From positions 62,001-126,000 of the forward strand of contig NZ_JAEDAH010000105.1 of assembly GCF_020320395.1 (NCBI RefSeq): a DNA stretch of 64,000 nucleotides. The letters run 5' to 3'. The notes under the pieces are model-generated. The model saw only the letters and a list, made by a program, of their open reading frames with translations. It ran no database searches and had not been told where the DNA came from. This stretch comes from Thalassolituus marinus. Lineage in GTDB: Bacteria > Pseudomonadota > Gammaproteobacteria > Pseudomonadales > Oceanobacteraceae. The first letter of the stretch is position 1. Each line of letters starts with the position of its first letter. Positions 39,577 to 46,784 of the stretch are shown here, piece after piece. The position numbers and the translations under genes are program-made.

Positions 39577-40433
39577 ATCCTCCTTGGATGGAGGCGATTC
39601 AGCGCTTACAGAATCAAATATCCCCTGCATTGCTCGCTGGCTTTGATTCCCCTACATTACAAGCCGCAAGAAAGTTAAGCGATGAAGTCGAGGCCGCTTA
39701 TCGCCTTGTGAATAGCGCGAATACAATGAGATCAGCCATGGCTCTCGTTGCAAATGCGAGAATACCAACATTGCCCTCTATTGATCTGAATGCACTGAAA
39801 AGCGCCCAGGCAATGGTGGCGACCAGCACAATTGCGAAATCCTTACTGCCTCAGATGGAAATTCTAAAGCTGGTTGAGGAAGCAAAAACCCTGATGAGCG
39901 TCGTGCCCCTTGATGAGATTCAATCAGGCGAATGGGATGACGACCTGCAAGAAATACAGGCAGAAGGCCTCAGTTTCGAAAGCCTAAAATCAGAGGTTTC
40001 GAGTGATGCTCAGAGCTTTCAGGATTGGTCCCGCAGGGAAAAGGCTATTTTAATATTCTTCCTTACGATTATCGTGAACATACTGACAAACATCGGTAGC
40101 AGCTACATCTACGATGCAATCAAGGCAGAAAAAGAAATTCAGAAAGAACTATCAAGTAAAACCAGTGCAGCGGAAATCAGAGGTTATGCTAGGCATCCAA
40201 AAACTGGGATCGACAGGGATATATTGAAGAATTACCGGGTTACTACGGCGTCAAATCTAAATCTGAGAGATGCGCCGAGCTCTAAGGCCAATGTAATTGA
40301 ATCCCTACCCATAGGGACAATGGTAGAAGTTCAGGATAGTTCAAATCGTTCCTGGCTGCTGGTTACCGTTGACGTCAATGGAATTACCACCGATGGCTGG
40401 ATATCGCGTCGATACACCACCTATTTTAAGTAG
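39549..40433 (+). CDS. Membrane-anchored protein with C-terminal bacterial SH3 domain
   Basis: A 294-residue protein: helical N-terminal 150 residues (cytoplasmic by the orientation rule), one transmembrane helix (ILIFFLTIIVNILTNIGSSY, about 170-189), then a C-terminal SH3_3-type domain (VTTASNLNLRDAPSSKANVI, EVQDSSNRSWLLVTVD, DGWISRRYTTYF). Such domains often bind cell wall or peptides. It overlaps the DnaT-like gene by 28 bp. Function unknown; its neighbours are also unrecognised accessory genes. Confidence 0.65.
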   Translation: MDKSIQNILNPPWMEAIQRLQNQISPALLAGFDSPTLQAARKLSDEVEAAYRLVNSANTMRSAMALVANARIPTLPSIDLNALKSAQAMVATSTIAKSLLPQMEILKLVEEAKTLMSVVPLDEIQSGEWDDDLQEIQAEGLSFESLKSEVSSDAQSFQDWSRREKAILIFFLTIIVNILTNIGSSYIYDAIKAEKEIQKELSSKTSAAEIRGYARHPKTGIDRDILKNYRVTTASNLNLRDAPSSKANVIESLPIGTMVEVQDSSNRSWLLVTVDVNGITTDGWISRRYTTYFK

Positions 40434-40918
40434 TGAAAATACACAAAAAATTAGAAATACACTCAAAAGGAAAGAATGTGACACCAAACTATAAATCCCA
40501 GCGGATCGGCGTCGTAGTGTTCACGTCAGCATTCATCATCATTGGGGCTGCTGCGGTATTTTACGGAATTATTGCGTTTATCTCCTTCTGGATGAGGCAT
40601 GATGAATTGCAACAACTCGGCGTCGGAGGGGCATCATCAATGGGTGCGTTATTGCCCATTGCTGTCGGGGGGATCTTTATTTTCTCTGGGATGTCGATCA
40701 TGAGAAATAAGCTTCGCCAGCTTAGGTTGTTTGAAACCAAAACATACAGTGAATACATCAAGCTGAATCCACAGCAGATCAGGAATGGAAGGGTTGCATG
40801 CAACCGCTGCCAGTCGTCCGACGTTCGAACCAAAGCGTTGATGAATAAGACTTACCATCGAGAGCATTACTGTGGCCAGTGTGGTGCCACCTTGTACTAC
40901 TCCCCCGAAGGCGTTTGA
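40433..40918 (+). CDS. Two-TM protein with C-terminal zinc ribbon
   Basis: A 161-residue protein: two transmembrane helices (VVVFTSAFIIIGAAAVFYGI and GALLPIAVGGIFIFSGMSIM) and a C-terminal zinc ribbon with paired cysteines (ACNRCQSSD and YCGQCGATLYY). The start given is a GTG overlapping the previous stop; a GTG at 40478 with AAGGA 6 bases upstream is an equally good choice and gives 146 residues. Unknown function. Confidence 0.6.
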   Translation: MKIHKKLEIHSKGKNVTPNYKSQRIGVVVFTSAFIIIGAAAVFYGIIAFISFWMRHDELQQLGVGGASSMGALLPIAVGGIFIFSGMSIMRNKLRQLRLFETKTYSEYIKLNPQQIRNGRVACNRCQSSDVRTKALMNKTYHREHYCGQCGATLYYSPEGV

Positions 40919-40948
40919 TCTCAGGAATATTGACGCATAGAAAAAGAG

Positions 40949-40980
40949 TGAGACCTTATATGTAAATACAGAGGTCTCAC
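40949..40980. promoter_or_regulatory. Inverted repeat GTGAGACCT / AGGTCTCAC
   Basis: Two perfect 9-base arms separated by about 14 AT-rich bases just before the ATG at 40984. Could be an operator, or an RNA hairpin before the start; no ribosome-binding site other than this region is visible. Confidence 0.5.
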
Positions 40981-40983
40981 CGC

Positions 40984-41622
40984 ATGATCTTAGACAAACT
41001 TCGCTACAGAACCGACAACCCACAAGACGACCATCCCGGACTTGGGGAAAGCGATGCTCTCAAACCGTTGGACAAGACACGGATTCGGGCTCAACTAACA
41101 TTCCTTGATCCAAACTCGATTACAGATCGGGAGAGGGCGGTACATATACTCCTCAGCCGAATTCGGGACTATTACAGTGTTGCTGGTTACGTCGGACCGG
41201 AGATGAGTAAGTATTCCGAGCTTGGATGCGTTCTGGGGGAATGGATTATTGAGCGTGGCTATCAACCATGGCGCGAAAAAGTCGTCCTAACCAACAACTA
41301 CGCCTGGGCGAACCCTGAAAAAATATTCAAAAGAGCTCGATTCTTGTGCTTCCAGTCGGCGCTCCGGCTTGCCGCCTGGGAAGTAACAACGATCGTCCCT
41401 GAAAGCGAAGAGGCAATAAAACGAGCCTACTGGTGTGCCTACTCTTCATTAACCCAAATGACACCCCGCTGGCCCATGATCCGCAACCGATACGGGAGCA
41501 AACGAATGAGGATCATCCTGGAGACCAGGATGCGAGAGATAAGCCAGATGCAGCTGGTCGCAGGGAGCGCGGCCTGGCTCGGGTCGTTCAAGAGCATGAG
41601 CGACAAGAGAGGGGCTGCATAA
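40984..41622 (+). CDS. Hypothetical protein
   Basis: A 212-residue soluble protein rich in Arg and aromatic residues (RIRDYYSVAGYVGPEMSKYS, KVVLTNNYAWANPEKIFKRA). No family recognised. An almost palindromic stretch (GTGAGACCTTATATGTAAATA and AGGTCTCAC) directly upstream, 40950-40980, may be an operator or hairpin: GTGAGACCT pairs with AGGTCTCAC. Confidence 0.55.
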   Translation: MILDKLRYRTDNPQDDHPGLGESDALKPLDKTRIRAQLTFLDPNSITDRERAVHILLSRIRDYYSVAGYVGPEMSKYSELGCVLGEWIIERGYQPWREKVVLTNNYAWANPEKIFKRARFLCFQSALRLAAWEVTTIVPESEEAIKRAYWCAYSSLTQMTPRWPMIRNRYGSKRMRIILETRMREISQMQLVAGSAAWLGSFKSMSDKRGAA

Positions 41623-41990
41623 TGCCGGAAGAGATTCTTATCACAACCCTTCGGGAATGTTGCAATGATATTCTGAAAAATCAGGGTAGCTACCTGAGAC
41701 TCACCGACTTTGTCCGGAGAAAAGAAAGAGCTGCACAGTTCAAAACGGCGACATTCACCAACGTTGTCGTAATATTCGAAATAACCGAAGTCATGAACGC
41801 AACTATTTTGGGGATCGTTCAGGTTATCGACATCCACAAGCCATTCCGGTGGATGATAGAGGGGCTCCCTGGACCAAATACCAGAAAGATTTACCACCAC
41901 CAGGACAAAGAGGTTTCAGCCTCTTGTTGGCCGCCCTACAAAGCCGGGAAGCGCCAAACAACACCTCAGCGGAGCAAACGAGGAGGCTAG
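41622..41990 (+). CDS. Hypothetical protein
   Basis: A 122-residue protein coupled to its neighbour (TAATG overlap). N-terminal helical region (MPEEILITTLRECCNDILKN), middle beta-like stretch (FTNVVVIFEITEVMNATILG), basic tail. No family recognised. Confidence 0.5.
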   Translation: MPEEILITTLRECCNDILKNQGSYLRLTDFVRRKERAAQFKTATFTNVVVIFEITEVMNATILGIVQVIDIHKPFRWMIEGLPGPNTRKIYHHQDKEVSASCWPPYKAGKRQTTPQRSKRGG

Positions 41991-42256
41991 TCGAGTATTG
42001 TCATCCGAGATCCAGCTTCTATTTCCGACATCACCCTTGTTTCACCAGTGCTCGAATCGTGCGCAATAACCAAGGGAGAGGTCCGTCCATTTTTCAAAAC
42101 CCAAAGCAGAGCCCGGAAAAAGAAGATTGCAGCTAGCACCACGACGGATGCCAGGAGGGCTAATGCAACCGCAAAACGCAACGAACCAGCATAATCAAGC
42201 GCAGGCAGAAATACACAAATAGCCACACAAAAAGCCGCCAGCAGGTAGTTCTTCAT
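41987..42256 (-). CDS. Small two-TM membrane protein
   Basis: An 89-residue protein with two hydrophobic segments (LLAAFCVAICVFLPALDYAG and FAVALALLASVVVLAAIFFF) and a cytoplasmic or periplasmic tail of about 35 residues (SPLVIAHDSSTGETRVM). GAGG lies 8 bases before the ATG at 42256. Unknown function. Confidence 0.5.
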   Translation of the reverse strand: MKNYLLAAFCVAICVFLPALDYAGSLRFAVALALLASVVVLAAIFFFRALLWVLKNGRTSPLVIAHDSSTGETRVMSEIEAGSRMTILD

Positions 42257-42424
42257 AGTCATCCCTCATGCAACGGAAATAATGATACACCCCAGCATCA
42301 TTACCACCAACCAGCGCGAGAAACCCCCAGTCTTGGTTTACACGCACAAGAAAGGCTGCGAAGCTGAGGGTAGCGGACAAACCAATAGTGACACCGAAAC
42401 TGGTAGAGAAGGGCAGCATTAATC

Positions 42425-42772
42425 ATGAGTGTAGATCAGGCGAAAGCAGCATTAAAATCAGCAATAGAAAACCTTGAATCTGAATTGAGAAGAGATGCGG
42501 AAAGGAGTGACGGGAGTATCGCGCAAGAGCGTCGCCGGGAGGAACACATCGATCACTTACGGAGAAATGTAGACGCCCGTGAGCGAGAGTTAATTCAGCT
42601 GGTCGAAAAGGCGCTTAAATCAGCGAAAGACGACCTTGAATCTGAGCTGAGAAGAAATGCCGAAAGGAGCGATGGAAGCGAGGCGCAAGAACGCCGTCGA
42701 GAGGGTCATATCGATCACCTGCGCGAAAAAGTAGCAAGCTGGGAAGAAGAACTACAAAAGCTAAAAGGTTGA
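42425..42772 (+). CDS. Coiled-coil protein made of a tandem duplication
   Basis: A 115-residue, highly charged protein built from two copies of about 54 residues; each has LESELRR(D/N)AERSDGS then AQERRRE(E/G)HIDHLR. Both DNA and protein copies are clearly alike, so the duplication is recent. Heptad-like spacing predicts a long coiled coil. No family recognised. Confidence 0.6.
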   Translation: MSVDQAKAALKSAIENLESELRRDAERSDGSIAQERRREEHIDHLRRNVDARERELIQLVEKALKSAKDDLESELRRNAERSDGSEAQERRREGHIDHLREKVASWEEELQKLKG

Positions 42773-42888
42773 CAGCCCAATAACACCATGGCACTCAGGG
42801 ATATTGCTTGATGGCGACAAGCAGGCCTTAACATCGCCGCAGCAAGGCTCCTCGCACTTGCTGCGGCACCCAAAATAAACCATATCCG

Positions 42889-43560
42889 TCAGAAGCGAAC
42901 AGAAAGAGAGAGGTTGTTATCTGTCAGCTCGAAGTCGCCCTCGTCGATCGTGCGCTTAGTGAGGTTTAATCGAGTCTCAATCATGGTTGTATCGGACCAG
43001 CGGAAGTCGAATCCCAACCAGCCAGAATACCCGTACCCGCCCTTATTGCTGATCGTGGCCGATGGCGTTTCAATTGTTCCATCAATCACCAGATGAACAG
43101 ATCCACCATAGACGAAGTAGGTTGATGAGCTGGTCACAGGGATAGCAGCCTCAAAACCAACCGGGAAGTAAAGAGCACGAGATTTTCGCTCGACCCCACC
43201 AGAAGTACCGATGGCATCCTTCATTGACCACTGACCAAGCCCCGCCCATATGCTGTAGTCCTGCGCGGATGCCCTTGGATACCAGTATTTACCGATCCCA
43301 TACTCGATGCTGAGATACTCATCATCGCCTGAGCCTGGGCTTGATTCAGCAGCCAAGGCACCCTGCAAATTAAGCCTGTGAAATTGGCCAGCAGCATTCT
43401 CAGACTCAACCGCGAACAGCAGTGATGTCATACGGCCTCCGCTTGTTGCGTCAGTCTCATAAACCGACTGTGAAGCACCCAGTGAAATATAGGCTTCAGA
43501 AGCCAAAACACTGCTCGTCGAGCACGTGAAAAGTAGTGCCAGTATATGGTTAGCTCGCAT
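42889..43560 (-). CDS. Predicted outer-membrane beta-barrel protein
   Basis: A 223-residue product: signal peptide (RANHILALLFTCSTSSVLAS), then alternating hydrophobic/aromatic strands typical of a small barrel (YISLGASQSVYETD, YLSIEYGIGKYWYPR, IWAGLGQWSM, TYFVYGGSVHLVIDG, SGWLGFDFRWSD, MIETRLNLT) and a C-terminal phenylalanine after SLSVR, the outer-membrane insertion signal. AGAGGAG 8 bases upstream supports the ATG at 43560. It overlaps the preceding gene by 11 bp. A surface or exclusion role is possible. Confidence 0.65.
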   Translation of the reverse strand: MRANHILALLFTCSTSSVLASEAYISLGASQSVYETDATSGGRMTSLLFAVESENAAGQFHRLNLQGALAAESSPGSGDDEYLSIEYGIGKYWYPRASAQDYSIWAGLGQWSMKDAIGTSGGVERKSRALYFPVGFEAAIPVTSSSTYFVYGGSVHLVIDGTIETPSATISNKGGYGYSGWLGFDFRWSDTTMIETRLNLTKRTIDEGDFELTDNNLSLSVRF

Positions 43561-43909
43561 GCCGAGACTCCTCTGGTTGTATCTTGTGTTGAAATGGAAA
43601 ATGGCGTCGCTCAATGGCAGAAACTCTGCGGACGTGGTCGTATGCGTTGATAAAAGGGAGGGGACCATAGTCTGGATCACCCATGTAAATTGGTGAAATT
43701 GATTCCGCTCTGAATCGACACTCACTGCAGATCGAGGTGAGAAGGGCAACTACAGATTCCAGCTCTTCTTCTGGAATATGCAGAACGGGAGGGATGTGGC
43801 AATCGCATGTGACACCGCCCACCCGGCGAACAATCAAGTCAGGAGGAAAGTCAAAGCCGGGAATAACCTCTTTGAGTCGCTTTAGAACTGAAGCCTCGGA
43901 CTGGGTCAT
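43550..43909 (-). CDS. Hypothetical cysteine-containing protein
   Basis: A 119-residue soluble protein with VGGVTCDCHIPP and SICSECRFRA, cysteine pairs that could hold a metal. ATGA overlap with the M41-like gene upstream and GGAGG before the start show coupling. No family recognised. Confidence 0.5.
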   Translation of the reverse strand: MTQSEASVLKRLKEVIPGFDFPPDLIVRRVGGVTCDCHIPPVLHIPEEELESVVALLTSICSECRFRAESISPIYMGDPDYGPLPFINAYDHVRRVSAIERRHFPFQHKIQPEESRHAS

Positions 43910-44838
43910 TTGATTTTCCTCCACCCTTTGAAATTCACATCTTCAGCTGTAAGGCGCGGCAAGTGATCACCTCTTTGAGCCTGCTTTATAAGCGAGACAC
44001 ACTGAACACGCGAAAGAACTCCAGTCGTTTGCAGCAAATCAGCAGTTTTGAAGATCAAGGCACGATTGGCCAAGATGAAATCCTGCAATACCGCACGATG
44101 CTCAGCCAGGAGACTCTGATAGCTTTCCCACCGAATGCTCGCCCCCTCATTCGAACGAGAGGAGGTCCAAGGGAAGGGGGTCAGTCCGTTAGCAAGAAGA
44201 GAGGTTGCTGTCTGATACCACGCATCTATGTCAGCGGATGCACCGGTATAGCGCTTCCCAATCAAGGCCTGGGTGGCAAGGTCGCCCGCCAGCAGCATTA
44301 GGCACTCCCATTCGAGGTACTCCTTGGATGGAAAAATCTGATGCTTCGACGAAGGAAATGTCTGAACGTAACCAGCGATGCCACTGATGCCGTTTGTGAT
44401 CCGGGCAATCAGTCGCTTGGGAAGGTGATCTGTTGGGATACTGCAATGGAGCAGTAGGTGGCCAGCCTCATGGAGGGCAATAACCTTGCGGTGTTCTTGG
44501 CTAAACACCGGGACCATTGATTGGAAGTAGATGTTACCCTTTGGAAGAGCCTTTTTGGCTACAGCCTGGAGTATCGCAATGGAGGCAAAACCGAGGCACA
44601 GTCCCAGCGGAATTATGGCCAGATACGGGCGCTGCCAAATCTGCGGTATCAGCAGCAGAGCCACCCAGTAAGAAACCAGCGACGCCAGAAAGAATTGAAG
44701 TAGCGTCACCATAGAAGCGAGAGTTACACCAATTCTTTTGCCGGGAGCACTGAAGCGGCGCACATGCAAAGTGGTTTGGATAACTCCAATTGTCAGCAAT
44801 ATCGCTGGAGCAATAAAGGCGGCGTGATCTAAAGTCAT
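43906..44838 (-). CDS. Membrane-bound M41 (FtsH-type) peptidase domain without AAA ATPase
   Basis: A 310-residue protein: about four hydrophobic segments in the first 95 residues, then RKVIALHEAGHLLLHCSIP (zinc motif HEAGH at about 123-127), IAGYVQTFP, and ECLMLLAGDLATQALIGKRY followed by TGASADIDAW. These match the M41 peptidase domain of FtsH (HExxH, AGxxAE-like helix, TGAS.DI with the third zinc ligand), yet the AAA domain that normally unfolds substrates is absent. It is divergent from the small lipoprotein gene and starts next to motif copy C. Confidence 0.75.
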   Translation of the reverse strand: MTLDHAAFIAPAILLTIGVIQTTLHVRRFSAPGKRIGVTLASMVTLLQFFLASLVSYWVALLLIPQIWQRPYLAIIPLGLCLGFASIAILQAVAKKALPKGNIYFQSMVPVFSQEHRKVIALHEAGHLLLHCSIPTDHLPKRLIARITNGISGIAGYVQTFPSSKHQIFPSKEYLEWECLMLLAGDLATQALIGKRYTGASADIDAWYQTATSLLANGLTPFPWTSSRSNEGASIRWESYQSLLAEHRAVLQDFILANRALIFKTADLLQTTGVLSRVQCVSLIKQAQRGDHLPRLTAEDVNFKGWRKIK

Positions 44839-44842
44839 TTTC

Positions 44843-44871
44843 AACACATATTTTTACACGTGAGGTATGAT
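44843..44871 (+). promoter_or_regulatory. Copy C of the plasmid-wide motif (best match)
   Basis: AACACA (44843-44848), 17-bp spacer TATTTTTACACGTGAGG, TATGAT (44866-44871). As a promoter it would start transcription near 44878, about 30 bases before the small lipoprotein ATG. It is also only 5 bp from the divergent M41-like start. Confidence 0.65.
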
Positions 44872-44908
44872 AACCTCCCCCGCATACGATTCAAAGAAGA
44901 GGATGATT

Positions 44909-45084
44909 ATGCGACTGAAACTGCTTGCCGCGCTGACGGCGATTCTAGTTGTAACAGGATGCAGCAAGACTGCGCCAAGGAGATTGCTGAGTTTAAGGAA
45001 TCAAATGAAGGAAAGTCGATGAAAAAACCCTACTTCATTGTACTTTCTGAAGAGTGCCAAGAGCAGTACCGGAACTCGCGATAG
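44909..45084 (+). pseudogene. Small lipoprotein gene split by an apparent frameshift
   Basis: From the ATG at 44909 (AGAGGA upstream) the frame encodes a lipoprotein signal, RLKLLAALTAILVVTGCS, but then reads a basic tail and stops at 45022. A neighbouring frame, open up to 45084, continues with a convincing small-lipoprotein body: QQDCAKEIAEFKESNEG then KPYFIVLSEECQEQY with paired cysteines, like EexN/TrbK-type entry-exclusion lipoproteins. A one-base shift near 44957-44975 would join them. Mutation, assembly error or programmed frameshift cannot be told apart here. Confidence 0.45.
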
Positions 45085-45091
45085 GCTGCGA

Positions 45092-45844
45092 TTAGTGATA
45101 GAGAGCGACAAGGATGTCAGATACAAGATCATTCAGCTGATCTGTATTGCGAGGGGGCGATCTTAGAGGAAAGACCTCATGCAAAACTTTAAACACAAAG
45201 GCAAATTCTAAGAGATCAGGTTGCGGGGCCTTGTATTCAACCTCCGGATACACAGACGTCTCTCGCCTATCTAACACGTCTTGAATGACAGGTAATAGGT
45301 CGCCCGAGTCAGCGACAGCATAGTTAAAGTACCCATCCCATCCCGGCTCCACCGATATCGCCAGCGCGAGACGTTCTGCCAAATAATTTTTATCCAGCGA
45401 GGAGTCCATCATCCAGCGCTTGCACATTCGGTAAATGACGGTTGTAACAGGGGCGTCAACCCAGACAGATACAAGGTCAAATCCCATAGTCTGAGACTTC
45501 GATCGAAGCGCCGAAACACCAGCCGGAGTACACACATGGCACGCAATCAGCCCGGACGAGAGCGACTCCTGAAACTGATCGCAAGGAAGGCCGTAATGGT
45601 AACCAGCGAAGGAATCAAACTCAATTAGCGAGCCAGCACGCACCAATCTATCAAACTCCTCACTACCGACGTAATGGTAATCGAAACCAGGCAACTCCCC
45701 TGGTCGCATAGGGCGAGTCGTTATCGACACCAATGGGTAGAAAGACATCTGCGGTATCGCCTGAGCGATGTATGTTTTACCAGCTGTAGATATGCCGGTA
45801 ACCGCAACAACCAGAGGGCGGAGCAAGGTCTTCTGCTGCATCAT
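45092..45844 (-). CDS. Guanylate-kinase-like protein
   Basis: A 250-residue P-loop protein: VVAVTGISTAGKTYIAQAIP (Walker A GISTAGKT, about 17-24), then PLVSITTRPMRPGELPGFDY and HYVGSEEFDRLVRAGSLIEF, the GMP-binding motifs of guanylate kinase, and YGLPCDQF. The C-terminal 70 residues are extra compared with Gmk. Could phosphorylate GMP or a related nucleotide, or act only as a fold. Last gene of the primase operon, starting at the stop of its neighbour. Confidence 0.75.
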   Translation of the reverse strand: MMQQKTLLRPLVVAVTGISTAGKTYIAQAIPQMSFYPLVSITTRPMRPGELPGFDYHYVGSEEFDRLVRAGSLIEFDSFAGYHYGLPCDQFQESLSSGLIACHVCTPAGVSALRSKSQTMGFDLVSVWVDAPVTTVIYRMCKRWMMDSSLDKNYLAERLALAISVEPGWDGYFNYAVADSGDLLPVIQDVLDRRETSVYPEVEYKAPQPDLLEFAFVFKVLHEVFPLRSPPRNTDQLNDLVSDILVALYH

Positions 45845-46107
45845 TATTTACTATTCGAAACCTTCCAGCCATTAACTGTAATGTCGTAGAGCCTGGCTTT
45901 GACCTCGCAATCGGGCATGGTCTTCCGTGCTTTAGCGATTTCTTGAAGAGTAACTCTGAATGAAGCACGATCCTCTTCGGTAGAACCCAGTTTGACGTGC
46001 GCCTCATCGGTAGAAGATATGTACACATCAATATAACGACTACATTCGTCGTCATAGGCCTGCGCATACGCACTAGATAATGCAAAAAACAAAAAAAGTA
46101 TTTTCAT
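45844..46107 (-). CDS. Small exported protein
   Basis: An 87-residue product with signal peptide (KILFLFFALSSAYAQAYDDE) and a short mature domain with two cysteines (DDECSRYIDVY, MPDCEVKARLYD), probably one disulfide. No family recognised. Middle of the minus-strand operon. Confidence 0.55.
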   Translation of the reverse strand: MKILFLFFALSSAYAQAYDDECSRYIDVYISSTDEAHVKLGSTEEDRASFRVTLQEIAKARKTMPDCEVKARLYDITVNGWKVSNSK

Positions 46108-46114
46108 AAGAACC

Positions 46115-46753
46115 TCAGGCAACACGATAAAAAGTCAGAAGACGCCGACGATCTGTTTCATTAGCCACCACAAAACGAATTCCGGTTTCAGGAATGCTGT
46201 AAACCTCACAAGGAATACCATCCTGCAAGGAGTCGTCAACCTTAAACGCCTGCCGAGCAAGAAGCTTCACTAAACGGGACAGCTTCGCCGTTGGTCCAAA
46301 GCGCTCACGGTAACGCTCCATGGCGTGCTCCGTTATCTCCAGGTCGCCAATTGACGTAGGTATGCGTGGACGGCCAACCCCGCGCCAGTCAAGGTTGTCG
46401 GTTGCGGGAGAAGAAACTAAAGACAGGGCAGCAGCGCAGCGCTTCGCTGTATTTTTGTGCGTGTCGATAGACAGCGTTGCATTCGACAGGGCGAGGGCTG
46501 CCAGTTCGGTTTTTGCAAAGCAGTCTGCGCCACGAAAGATCTTTTTGAGGCGTGCGGAGCTGGTTTCAATACTGCCAGCTTTGCCTGGATATCTGGCCAA
46601 CAGAAGATCCAGCGCGAAAATCTCAGCCAGAATGGCGCGATCCTCTTTGGAGCCAATGGCGATTTTTATGACTCCACCCACGCTGGATGTGGCCATAGCC
46701 CACTGGATCTCACAGTAGGAATCTTGCTCAGTTGTATGGACGTAAAGAGTCAT
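46115..46753 (-). CDS. Hypothetical protein
   Basis: A 212-residue soluble protein. N-terminal part MTLYVHTTEQDSYCEIQWAM and SKEDRAILAEIFALDLLLAR; C-terminal part LEITEHAMERYRERFGP and GIRFVVANETDRRRLLTFYR, a pattern that recurs in small phage and plasmid proteins but which I cannot name. The ATG at 46753 is chosen because upstream frame residues overlap the primase end. Confidence 0.55.
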   Translation of the reverse strand: MTLYVHTTEQDSYCEIQWAMATSSVGGVIKIAIGSKEDRAILAEIFALDLLLARYPGKAGSIETSSARLKKIFRGADCFAKTELAALALSNATLSIDTHKNTAKRCAAALSLVSSPATDNLDWRGVGRPRIPTSIGDLEITEHAMERYRERFGPTAKLSRLVKLLARQAFKVDDSLQDGIPCEVYSIPETGIRFVVANETDRRRLLTFYRVA

Positions 46754-46784
46754 AGCATCTACCCGGTTAAGTCCCTGTATTCCA

